Positions 7,206-12,491 of a DNA stretch of 12,491 nt are shown here, piece after piece; position 1 is the first letter of the stretch, and the number at the start of each line of letters is the position of its first letter. A program made the position numbers and the translations under genes. The DNA comes from JAPLLS01 sp041309145 (GTDB lineage Bacteria > Omnitrophota > Gorgyraeia > Gygaellales > Profunditerraquicolaceae): the NCBI GenBank assembly GCA_041309145.1, contig JBFZAG010000159.1:1-12491 (forward strand), read 5' to 3'. Under the pieces are notes generated by a model. The model searched no databases. It was given only the letters and a program-made list of their open reading frames with translations, and was not told the DNA's origin.

Positions 7206-7877
7206 TTATTTTACCCCGACAAGTTTGTGGATCTGCGGAATAATGCAGACCGCGATGTTTTCGCTGATGCAGATATATTTGAATCTTCTGATCTTCTCCT
7301 CGATATCAGAATAATCGGCGCTGCTGTCCGGCTGAAGCACCAAGATCGAAGCAGGATCGATTTCCCTGATCACTCGGACCGCTTCCCGCAGATCGCTTTC
7401 CAGGGTCGAAGCGCAGACCACGGCTTTTATAAAAACGTCTTTCCGGCAAGCTACTTTCAGGAATCGGCGGTGCTCGTTCCAGAATCCCCGGCCCCCGGTA
7501 GAGCTGGGAAATTTAAAATCCATGGCCACGATGTCCACGTTTTCGATAACCTCTTCCAGGGCCTCGACAAGCGTGCCGTTGGTTTCCAGATAATTTTTAA
7601 ATCCCGAGTTACGGGTAAGCGCCAGGATCTCTTTCAAAAAATCTTTTTGCACCAGCGGCTCACCGCCGGTAAAGGTTACCGAGGGATAATTATTGCGGTA
7701 ATAGTTCAGCTCCGCGAGAAGGACTTCAGGCTCGTATTCCCGGAAAAAATCGGTTTTAGTGTCGCAGTAGCGGCAATTAAGATTGCAATCCGCAAGGCGC
7801 ACGAACACCTGCCTTTCTCCGACATAAAGGCCTTCGCCCTGGATGCTCAGAAAGATCTCCGCGATTCTTCCTTTCAT
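7206..7877 (-). CDS. queE: 7-carboxy-7-deazaguanine synthase (radical SAM)
   Basis: QueE is a radical SAM enzyme that contracts 6-carboxy-5,6,7,8-tetrahydropterin to 7-carboxy-7-deazaguanine. The 223 residues show FLSIQGEGLYVGERQVFVRL at 9-28, the CxxxCxxC cluster motif at C31, C35 and C38, the GGEP motif in VTFTGGEPL at 67-75, YLETNGT at 96-102, AMDFKFPSS at 118-126, and the family C-terminus PQIHKLVGVK. The length is in the usual range. ATG 7877-7875 overlaps the queC stop by 4 bp (ATGA), with AAAGG close upstream. The product is the substrate of QueC, encoded just upstream, so QueD-QueE-QueC steps are fully covered by this operon. Confidence 0.96.
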   Translation of the reverse strand: MKGRIAEIFLSIQGEGLYVGERQVFVRLADCNLNCRYCDTKTDFFREYEPEVLLAELNYYRNNYPSVTFTGGEPLVQKDFLKEILALTRNSGFKNYLETNGTLVEALEEVIENVDIVAMDFKFPSSTGGRGFWNEHRRFLKVACRKDVFIKAVVCASTLESDLREAVRVIREIDPASILVLQPDSSADYSDIEEKIRRFKYICISENIAVCIIPQIHKLVGVK

Positions 7878-8572
7878 TCGCCTTTCAATGCCGGGTCTTT
7901 GAGCCCGGCCTGCCGGAAGCCTTTAGCCCGGTAAAAGCAGCTTTCGCAATTGCCGCAAGGTCTTGTTTTTCCGCGGTAACACGACCAGGTCAATCCGTAA
8001 GGCACGCCGAGACGCGTTCCCAGCTTAATGATCTTGGCTTTAGTCAGCTTTATCAAAGGGGTCAGGACCCTGATCTTCTTTTTTCCCACCCCGGCCTTTG
8101 TCCCGCTGGCGATCACTTTTTTAAAAGCCCGGTAAAACTCCGGCCGGCAGTCAGGATAGCCGCTGTAATCCAGCGCGTTGGCGCCGATGAATATTGCCTC
8201 TGCTGCGACAGCCTCGGCGAAAGAAACCGCGAAACTCAAGAAAATAGTATTCCTGGCCGGCACGTAAGTGCTGGGTATCGCGCCGCGGGATTTTGTCCCC
8301 CCCGCGGCCATAACCGGCACTTTGATCTGTTTATCCAAAAGACTTGACCCCTGCCAGGGCAAAACGATCTTGACCAGCTTATAAGGGCATCCCGCTGCCC
8401 GGGCAATGTTTTTGGCGCTTTCTATTTCCCGCCTGTGCTTCTGCCCGTAATCGAAGATCAGACAGACCGGAAAGAAACCTTTTCCCCGGGCAACATATAA
8501 AGCCGTAGCCGAATCCAGCCCTCCGGAAAGAAGGACGATAGCGCGCTTGCGCAAAGCCAACCTTTTACTCAT
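7874..8572 (-). CDS. queC: 7-cyano-7-deazaguanine synthase
   Basis: QueC converts 7-carboxy-7-deazaguanine to preQ0 with ammonia and ATP. The 232 residues start with a PP-loop ATPase motif, LLSGGLDSATAL at 14-25, followed by CLIFDYGQKH at 37-46, STYVPARNT at 101-109 (usually PGRNT) and NALDYSGYPDCRPEF at 132-146. The zinc-binding cysteines C198, C206, C209 and C212 lie in SCYRG...RPCGNCESC. The start ATG 8572-8570 overlaps the end of queD by 8 bp and has no clear ribosome binding site of its own, so translation is probably coupled to queD. It overlaps queE by 4 bp downstream. Confidence 0.97.
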   Translation of the reverse strand: MSKRLALRKRAIVLLSGGLDSATALYVARGKGFFPVCLIFDYGQKHRREIESAKNIARAAGCPYKLVKIVLPWQGSSLLDKQIKVPVMAAGGTKSRGAIPSTYVPARNTIFLSFAVSFAEAVAAEAIFIGANALDYSGYPDCRPEFYRAFKKVIASGTKAGVGKKKIRVLTPLIKLTKAKIIKLGTRLGVPYGLTWSCYRGKTRPCGNCESCFYRAKGFRQAGLKDPALKGE

Positions 8573-8921
8573 AATAAGTAGCTGAGCTGGTCGGGTTTTC
8601 CCAGACCGTTATTGATCTTAAGCCCGCGACTTCAGCCTTAAGAGTTTCGTAGATGAAGCGTGCGATATTTTCCGAAGTGGGATTGGTCTTATCGAACGGC
8701 TTGATCTTGTTCAGGTATTTATGGTCGAGCTTTTCGAGGATTTTGTTAAGCTCGTCTTTAATGAATTTAAAATCCATGACCATTCCGGTCCGATCCAGCG
8801 TTTCGCTTTGCACCACCGCCTCGATCTTCCAGTTATGGCCGTGGAGCTCTTCGCATTTGCCTTTATACTCCCGAAGGTTGTGGGCGGAACTGAAATTCGA
8901 TTCGACTTTTAAGTTATACAC
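8565..8921 (-). CDS. queD: 6-carboxy-5,6,7,8-tetrahydropterin synthase
   Basis: QueD makes 6-carboxytetrahydropterin from 7,8-dihydroneopterin triphosphate, the first committed step towards queuosine. The 118 residues carry zinc ligands H14 (SSAHNL), H27 and H29 (LHGHNW), catalytic C23 (GKCEELHGH), the VMDF segment at 48-51, the DHKYLN motif at 66-71, PTSENIA at 81-87 and E108 (VWENP). This size is normal for QueD. The start is GTG 8921-8919, inside the last codons of murI (8-bp overlap). AAGGAG is 12 nt upstream, a long spacing, so coupling to murI is likely. The dihydroneopterin-triphosphate supplier (GTP cyclohydrolase) is not in the window. Confidence 0.95.
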   Translation of the reverse strand: MYNLKVESNFSSAHNLREYKGKCEELHGHNWKIEAVVQSETLDRTGMVMDFKFIKDELNKILEKLDHKYLNKIKPFDKTNPTSENIARFIYETLKAEVAGLRSITVWENPTSSATYYE

Positions 8922-9705
8922 TGACTTTCTTCGCTCCTTTTATCGGCTGGCCGAGAAAACTCTTAGCCAGCCCGGTGAACCACTCCGGATTATCGCTGAC
9001 ATAAAACCGGTGCTTTCCTTTACGGGATCTGCTTAAGATATTCTCCGCGGCAAGTATTCTTTTTACCTCCATAGCCACCTGCTTTGCGGAATCGATGAGT
9101 TTGACTTCCGGGCCCAGGACTTTCCTGATCACGGGTTTTAGAAGCGGATAATGAGTGCAACCCAGGATGACCGTATCCACCCCTTCCTCTTGAAGAGGTT
9201 TTAAATAATTCTTAGCTACTTCCAGGACCGCGTTGCCGGCCAACAGTCCTTCTTCGGCAAAAGGCACAAAAAGCGGGCAGGATAAAGCCGTAACTTTTAT
9301 TTCCCGGTCCAGCGCCTTGATCTCGTTCTCGTAAGCCAAGGAGCGGATAGTCCCTCTGGTTCCGATGACCCCGATCTTTTTATTCTGGGTGGCGTAGACC
9401 GCCTCCCTTACCGCGGGAGTGATCACTCCGACGAGCGGGATCTTAAAATGATTCCGGATCACCGGCAAAGCAAATCCGGAAACCGTGTTGCAAGCCACGC
9501 AGATCAGTTTCACGTCTTGCTTTAGAAGAAAAAGAATATTCTCGATCGAGAACTTGATCACCGTCTCCTGCGACTTGATGCCGTAAGGCACGCGGGCGGT
9601 ATCCCCGAAGTAAATCAGATCTTCTCCCGGCAGTTGAGAGATCAGCTCTTTGACCACTGTCAACCCGCCTACGCCTGAATCAAATACTCCTATCGGTTTG
9701 TTCAT
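8914..9705 (-). CDS. murI: glutamate racemase
   Basis: MurI is a cytoplasmic, cofactor-independent racemase that makes D-glutamate for peptidoglycan. The 263 residues show IGVFDSGVGGLTVVKEL at 5-21, GDTARVPYG at 34-42, the first catalytic Cys72 in ACNTVS (commonly CNTAS) and the second, Cys183, in LGCTHYPLL. The length is typical. ATG 9705-9703 overlaps the amidase stop by 4 bp, with a GAGGGG stretch just upstream. It overlaps queD by 8 bp. Its place after an amidase gene makes functional sense (cell wall), while the link to queuosine genes downstream is probably only co-transcription. Confidence 0.97.
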   Translation of the reverse strand: MNKPIGVFDSGVGGLTVVKELISQLPGEDLIYFGDTARVPYGIKSQETVIKFSIENILFLLKQDVKLICVACNTVSGFALPVIRNHFKIPLVGVITPAVREAVYATQNKKIGVIGTRGTIRSLAYENEIKALDREIKVTALSCPLFVPFAEEGLLAGNAVLEVAKNYLKPLQEEGVDTVILGCTHYPLLKPVIRKVLGPEVKLIDSAKQVAMEVKRILAAENILSRSRKGKHRFYVSDNPEWFTGLAKSFLGQPIKGAKKVSV

Positions 9706-10832
9706 CGCCCCTCTTTTGATTTAGCAAAGTTCGAATCGTGCTTTTCGGTTTTGACAACTGCTGCTCCCGCAGCATAATTCTGGATCCCCTTTCTGATCCC
9801 CTCGGCGATGTTTTGACGGTAAAGCGGATCGTTAAGGGAGCGCTCCTCTTTAGCATTGGAAAGAAACCCTACTTCAACCAGGATCGCCGGAATGCACGAT
9901 CCTCTTAGAACGGAATAATTAGCTTTTTTTACCCCGATTATCCGGGTATCTACAAAATGCCCTATGGACTGACAAATATCCCGGGATAATTGTATCGCTT
10001 CTCCCCGGTTGTAAGTGTGAGTCATGTCCCAAAGGATAGCTTTGAGATTCATGTTCGCATTCGCCCGAGAACCGCCTTCTAGATCTAAAGACGAATTCCT
10101 GGCTGAATTTAAAGCCCGCTTGTAATCGCTGACCTCCGGGGAAAGACAATAAACCTCAAAGCCGCTCAAGGAGCGCGCTTTGTTAGCGTTGGCGTGAATG
10201 CTGATAAAAAGATCGGCTTGGGAGTTTTCGGTCAGCTCAGCGCGTTTTTCCAAAGTGATGAATTTATCGGTAGAACGGGTAAGAACGGTTTCCACACCGT
10301 ATCCTTTTAAAATCCGGCTCAAACGCTTGGCGATATCCAGAACAATATCTTTTTCCGGGAGGCCGTTCCTTCCGGGAGCGCCGGGATCCTTGCCTCCGTG
10401 GCCGGGATCGATGATCACTTTCTTTACCCTGTAGAAACTGATGCTCTCCGGACGGGAAATATGATCCGGGAATACTTCTTCGAAGATCTTGCGGAATTGG
10501 GAAGAAACAACCAGCATCCCCCGGTAAATATCCACCGGCTGGCTCAATTTACGAAAGCTTCCGTTCACAAAAATCACCTTTCCGCCGGCCTGGAGTTTTA
10601 TCCGGCGGTCATCCCGGTTCAAATCAGCGGTCCGGGTCAAAGGGTCGTAATCCCATTTAATATTGTTCCGGTCGCATAAAGAAACCAGCGAAAAATAGGT
10701 TTCGCCGGAAATGGTATATGAAGCGACACCCCCTTTGCGGGAAACGGTGGCGCAGCCGCCAAGGAATAATCCCACAATAAACAAAACAAATAAATAATAA
10801 GAAGCATTCAATAGTTTCTTAGGTTTTTCCAT
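9702..10832 (-). CDS. lipoprotein N-acetylmuramoyl-L-alanine amidase (Amidase_3 family)
   Basis: This 376-residue protein cleaves the amide bond between N-acetylmuramic acid and L-alanine in peptidoglycan. An N-terminal hydrophobic stretch ends in a lipobox (LGGC, Cys27), so it should be a membrane-anchored lipoprotein. Residues about 38-120 form a small domain resembling the copper-amine-oxidase-N/stalk type. The zinc amidase domain follows: IIDPGHGGKDPGA at 140-152 (H145), E160 in LPEKDI, SIHANAN at 211-217 (H213) and ILVEVGFLSN at 317-326 (E320, catalytic-type glutamate). The 50-residue tail is Lys/Ala-rich. An in-frame stop lies just upstream of the ATG start, which has no clear ribosome binding site. 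It starts 31 bp after the unknown membrane protein gene and overlaps murI by 4 bp. Substrate specificity and activator are not visible. Confidence 0.93.
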   Translation of the reverse strand: MEKPKKLLNASYYLFVLFIVGLFLGGCATVSRKGGVASYTISGETYFSLVSLCDRNNIKWDYDPLTRTADLNRDDRRIKLQAGGKVIFVNGSFRKLSQPVDIYRGMLVVSSQFRKIFEEVFPDHISRPESISFYRVKKVIIDPGHGGKDPGAPGRNGLPEKDIVLDIAKRLSRILKGYGVETVLTRSTDKFITLEKRAELTENSQADLFISIHANANKARSLSGFEVYCLSPEVSDYKRALNSARNSSLDLEGGSRANANMNLKAILWDMTHTYNRGEAIQLSRDICQSIGHFVDTRIIGVKKANYSVLRGSCIPAILVEVGFLSNAKEERSLNDPLYRQNIAEGIRKGIQNYAAGAAVVKTEKHDSNFAKSKEGR

Positions 10833-10863
10833 AAGCGTTCAATAGTAAGACTTATACCGTTTA

Positions 10864-11478
10864 TTAAATCCCCGCTGTTAACTTAAACAGCAAATCCAGG
10901 ACTTCTTTGACTTTCTGCAAAGAAAGGTCTTTTAGCGAATCATTTTTGTAGCTGTAAGTTTTTTGGATCAGGAGCTTCCTGCCGTCTATGATCAAAGATT
11001 CAAAACCGCGGGTAAATAACTCTTTTATGGCATTTTTCCTGTCCGGGCTGGACAGGTACATTGACGTCCCTCCGGGATCATTGGAAAAAATCAAAAAATC
11101 CTTGTCAAATGACCCGTCAAAAATCTCCACTTCGCGCACCAGACGCATTTTTTTACCCGCTCGGCTGATAAACGACTCCCGGTATACCCTTAATTTTAAA
11201 CGGGAATCTTTTTCCAGCGCGATCCGCAAATAAGCCGGCGAGTTTTTCCGGGCGGGGGCATAGACTATCGATAAAGCTATCCCCTGGAATTTGCCTTTAA
11301 ATGAACAGTTAACGAACACCTTCGAACACGAACCCCAAAATTGCTGGGCAATAATCTTTAAAGCCTGCCTCTGTTTTCTAGTCCCGAGATATTCAAACGC
11401 CAGAAGAACAAGGAAAAAAAATACAAATGCGGCAAAAGGAAAAACATCCTGAAAAACCGGGCTGAACGCAATCTTCAT
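10864..11478 (-). CDS. unrecognised protein with one N-terminal membrane segment
   Basis: I do not recognise this 204-residue protein. It has a single strongly hydrophobic segment at about 12-30 (FPFAAFVFFFLVLLAFEYL) followed by a basic stretch (GTRKQRQALK), which suggests an inner-membrane anchor with the rest in the cytoplasm. The soluble part looks alpha/beta. Residues about 122-165 (FDKDFLIFSNDPGG, then a ...LSSPDRKNAIKELF... helix) are patterned like a module seen in DUF3137-type and related bacterial proteins, where a FDxxF strand precedes a short helix; this is resemblance only. The ATG is 26 bp past the tmRNA 3' end, has no good ribosome binding site, and no terminator separates it from the tmRNA. 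It is followed by the amidase gene after 31 bp. Confidence 0.75.
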   Translation of the reverse strand: MKIAFSPVFQDVFPFAAFVFFFLVLLAFEYLGTRKQRQALKIIAQQFWGSCSKVFVNCSFKGKFQGIALSIVYAPARKNSPAYLRIALEKDSRLKLRVYRESFISRAGKKMRLVREVEIFDGSFDKDFLIFSNDPGGTSMYLSSPDRKNAIKELFTRGFESLIIDGRKLLIQKTYSYKNDSLKDLSLQKVKEVLDLLFKLTAGI

Positions 11479-11731
11479 CTTGAATAGCTCAAACGTGGAA
11501 ATTTTGGTGGAGGTGGGCGGAATTGAACCGCCGTCCCTAGATAATCAGATAAAAGATACTACATGCTTAGTCTGTTTATTGCGCTTAGGCTTTCCCGCTC
11601 CGGCAGACAGGATCGGAAAAACAGCAGCCTTTGACTGCTCTCGCCCCCGCCTTAAAGGCACAGGCAGGGACTAGCCTAAATTAAGGTCTCAAATCCTCCC
11701 CTTAGGCAGGAAGGTTTGAGGCTTAGCTAAA

Positions 11732-11824
11732 TTAGTTAGCTAAGGCGAATACGCCCGTTGACAGCGGCATCATGGGTGTAACCATGGGTGTCGCTGCTAA
11801 GCGGTTCAACACGTTTGTGTTTGC
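11732..11824 (-). other. tmRNA tag-peptide reading frame (30 codons plus TAA)
   Basis: Starting at the GCA resume codon (11824-11822), the frame reads ANTNVLNRLAA, then TPMVTPMMPLSTGV, then FALAN, and stops at TAA 11734-11732. The other two frames from this site give Q-T-Q-T-C-stop or a basic, non-tag-like peptide. The final GCC-TTA-GCT-AAC-TAA sits on the 5' side and loop of the helix-5 stem, where E. coli has GCT-TTA-GCA-GCT-TAA. The true end is therefore most likely ALAN, not ALAA. An internal RLAA at residues 8-11 resembles a tag end but is followed by a Thr codon. The frame is read directly; the resume codon is inferred by alignment with E. coli. Confidence 0.8.
11751..11814 (-). repeat. 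long interrupted hairpin inside the tmRNA tag region
   Basis: Nested arms pair in order on the minus strand: ACG (11814-11812) with CGT (11753-11751), GTTGA (11810-11806) with TCAAC (11761-11757), CAGCG (11796-11792) with CGCTG (11766-11762), and CATGG (11786-11782) with CCATG (11775-11771) around a 6-nt loop. That gives 18 base pairs with bulges. Part of it is a 12-nt tandem near-repeat (ACACCCATGGTT then ACACCCATGATG). Ordinary tmRNAs have a short single-stranded tag region here, so this looks like an insertion of about 60 nt that kept the frame. Confidence 0.65.
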
Positions 11825-11917
11825 GATTATTTGTGCACGGATTGATAACGCGGCCAACCATGCGTCCGCGGCATGCAACTTTTACCCGGCATACCTAAGT
11901 CGAGCCCTTTCACCCCC

Positions 11918-11956
11918 TCAAATTTTTTCAAACGTCAGTATAGAAGAAAAATTTGA
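11918..11956. repeat. A/T inverted repeat abutting the tmRNA 5' end
   Basis: TCAAATTTTTTC (11918-11929) and GAAAAATTTGA (11946-11956) are reverse complements apart from one extra T, separated by 16 nt. The first arm touches the mature tmRNA 5' end at 11917, so in the precursor RNA this stem-loop would sit directly before the RNase P cleavage site. The second arm is shared with the hairpin at 11946-11994. Confidence 0.55.
11937..11942 (-). promoter_or_regulatory. possible -10 box of ssrA
   Basis: TATACT on the minus strand lies 20 nt before the mature tmRNA 5' end, so a start near 11930 would give a leader of about 12 nt for RNase P to remove. It is the same hexamer as the tRNA-Pro -10 box. 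No -35 hexamer is seen at 16-18 bp, where the duplicated GC hairpin sits, so the call is weak. Confidence 0.35.
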
Positions 11957-11994
11957 CCCCGAGCGCAGATGGCGCGAGGTGGAGAAAATTTTTC
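11946..11994. terminator. hairpin with A/T-tracts on both sides (copy A), terminator-like on either strand
   Basis: From outside inwards on the plus strand: GAAAAATTT (11946-11954) pairs with AAATTTTTC (11986-11994). CCCC (11957-11960) pairs with GGTGG (11978-11982) with one bulged T. GA (11961-11962) faces GA (11976-11977). GCGC (11963-11966) pairs with GCGC (11972-11975) around the loop AGATG. On the minus strand the GC hairpin is followed by TC-AAATTTTTC, like an intrinsic terminator but with a short A-run before the T-tract. It shares its plan with copy B at 12013-12048. Confidence 0.5.
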
Positions 11995-12012
11995 TTTCAT
12001 ACGTTATTCCAG

Positions 12013-12048
12013 AAAAAAATTGACGCCGAGCCGAGATACGGCGAGGCG
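12013..12048 (-). terminator. rho-independent terminator of smpB (copy B)
   Basis: The minus-strand hairpin begins 1 nt after the smpB stop codon. CGCC pairs with GGCG (12045-12048 with 12024-12027), TC faces TC, and GCCG pairs with CGGC (12039-12042 with 12030-12033) around a 5-nt loop at 12034-12038. GTCAA and then a run of seven T (plus 12013-12019) follow. Position, GC-rich stem and T-run all fit an intrinsic terminator. Compared with copy A the inner stem differs (GCCG/CGGC against GCGC/GCGC) but stays fully paired. Confidence 0.7.
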
Positions 12049-12049
12049 A

Positions 12050-12491
12050 CTATCTTCTGTTACGGTCCTTCATCGTCTGGCGGATCTTCCGGTCAACTTC
12101 CCGGCGCTTGACGTCTTCGCGATGGTCATAGGATTTTTTGCCTTTGCAAAGAGCAAGCTCCAGCTTGGCAAAACCTTTGGCGTTGAAATACATCTTCAAT
12201 GGAACAAGAGTCAGCCCTTTTTGGGCCAGCTCCATATCTAATTTCAAGATCTGCTTTTTATGCAGCAAAAGCCGCCGCGACCTGGTGGAATCAACATTCA
12301 AATAACTGGCCTGAGCGTAAGGACTTATGTGCGTGTTATACAAAAAAGCCTGGCCGTCCTCTATGCGGGCAAAACTATCGCTGAGATTGACCTGGCCGGC
12401 CCGCAAAGATTTTACTTCTCCGCCCTTAAGCTCGATCCCAGCTTCCACAGTTTCCAGGACCGCGTAGTCCCGGAAAGCGCGCTTGTTGGTG
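12050..12491 (-). CDS. smpB: SsrA-binding protein, N-terminus outside the window
   Basis: SmpB binds the tRNA-like part of tmRNA and brings it to stalled ribosomes, with its C-terminal tail acting in the empty mRNA channel. The visible 146 residues run in frame from the window edge (TNKRAFRDYAVLETVEAGIE). They show the family blocks GGEVKSLRAGQVNLSDSF, then a THISPYAQASY segment, then STRSRRLLLHKKQI and the tail GKKSYDHREDVKRR (usually YDKRE) ending in a basic KDRNRR. By comparison with E. coli and B. subtilis SmpB, about 8-15 N-terminal residues are missing. A GTG at 12448-12446 is an internal Val codon, not the start. The gene stops at 12050, 1 nt before a terminator hairpin, and tmRNA is encoded next. 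Confidence 0.96.
   Translation of the reverse strand, partial: TNKRAFRDYAVLETVEAGIELKGGEVKSLRAGQVNLSDSFARIEDGQAFLYNTHISPYAQASYLNVDSTRSRRLLLHKKQILKLDMELAQKGLTLVPLKMYFNAKGFAKLELALCKGKKSYDHREDVKRREVDRKIRQTMKDRNRR

Larger units (their letters stand above)
11505..11917 (-). ncRNA. ssrA: transfer-messenger RNA (tmRNA)
   Basis: The 413-nt minus-strand RNA has the tRNA-like ends of tmRNA. The 5' GGGGGTG (11917-11911) pairs with 3' CACCTCC (11515-11509) with one G-U pair, followed by discriminator A and an encoded CCA (11507-11505). The T arm is GGCGG-TTCAATT-CCGCC, and the conserved TAAGCATGTAG block lies in the 3' part. The 5' GGGCTCGAC stretch corresponds to the family's GGATTCGAC. A TAATC-GCA-AAC sequence matches the E. 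coli TAGTC-GCA-AAC resume site. A stem CTTAGCTAA/TTAGCTAAG encloses the tag stop codon, as in helix 5, and pseudoknot-capable segments follow. With SmpB, encoded upstream, it frees stalled ribosomes and tags the nascent chain for degradation. The RNA is longer than the usual ~350-370 nt because of an insertion in the tag region. Confidence 0.97.

Noticed and set aside
7146..7934. Long plus-strand ORF of 262 codons
   Set aside because: It is antisense to queE and the end of queC, both of which have clear family motifs. It has no ribosome binding site and a composition typical of a shadow frame.
6707..9705. preQ1 riboswitch controlling the que genes
   Set aside because: queD begins inside murI, queC inside queD and queE inside queC. 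The only gap, before queF, holds a simple palindrome and not a preQ1 aptamer-like sequence.
10807..10846. Direct repeat GCATTCAATAGT / GCGTTCAATAGT around the amidase start
   Set aside because: Two near-identical 12-mers 31 bp apart, one inside the signal-peptide codons. No third copy or flanking structure was seen, so probably chance.
10849..10884. TTAACA and TATAAG as a promoter for the amidase-murI-que operon
   Set aside because: Spacing is 19 bp and the -10 box is imperfect. With no other support it is not separable from chance in A/T-rich sequence.
11480..11674. Plus-strand ORF beginning MNSSNVEILVEVGGIEPPS
   Set aside because: It is the reverse strand of the tmRNA 3' end. The GGIEPPS-like peptide is a well-known artefact of tRNA/tmRNA T arms read as protein.
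1..12491. CRISPR array, insertion sequence, prophage, toxin-antitoxin or defence module
   Set aside because: No regularly spaced repeats, transposase or integrase motifs, or recognisable defence genes were seen. All space is taken up by housekeeping genes and short gaps.

Overview
The window reads as an ordinary, gene-dense chromosomal segment. Every gene I can support lies on the minus strand, so transcription runs from high to low coordinates. The genes suggest a Gram-negative-type, free-living bacterium: there is a lipoprotein-type amidase, exported TPR and sensor proteins, an oxygen-sensitive [4Fe-4S] two-subunit fumarase, and full queuosine-precursor synthesis. Base composition is intermediate and gene spacing is very tight. 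A candidate phylum such as Omnitrophota would fit, but this is a weak guess made without any database search.

Layout in transcription order. (1) 12491-11505: the trans-translation pair smpB (5' end cut by the window) and ssrA (tmRNA). They are separated by about 130 bp holding two copies of the same kind of hairpin, the first of which is a good smpB terminator. (2) 11478-10864: an unrecognised one-membrane-segment protein that starts 26 bp after the tmRNA with no visible terminator between. (3) 10832-6762: a chain of a lipoprotein N-acetylmuramoyl-L-alanine amidase, murI, queD, queC, queE and queF. The first five genes are joined by 4- or 8-bp overlaps. queF follows after a short gap holding a perfect 9-bp inverted repeat. 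(4) 6707-2021: fumarase alpha and beta subunits, a Cache-like/HAMP sensor histidine kinase and a REC-GAF-GGDEF response regulator. The first three genes are joined by ATGA overlaps, and the regulator starts 24 bp after the kinase. (5) 1995-663: rph and rdgB, overlapping by 11 bp. (6) 636-562: tRNA-Pro(UGG), with its own near-consensus promoter buried in the end of rdgB. (7) 414-1: the start of an exported TPR protein.

How the genes work together: SmpB and tmRNA rescue stalled ribosomes. MurI and the amidase make and remodel peptidoglycan. QueD, QueE, QueC and QueF carry out successive steps from dihydroneopterin triphosphate to preQ1. The fumarase sits with a two-component system whose output domain is a predicted c-di-GMP synthase. 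Rph and RdgB are RNA-trimming and nucleotide-pool-cleaning enzymes next to a tRNA gene.

I found no mobile element, CRISPR array or defence system. The most unusual item is the tmRNA. Its proteolysis tag is read as 30 residues ending in FALAN instead of the usual short tag ending in ALAA. The extra length coincides with a long inverted repeat that looks like an in-frame palindromic insertion. Next in interest is the duplicated hairpin between smpB and ssrA, together with three A/T segments that can pair in two mutually exclusive ways just upstream of the tmRNA.
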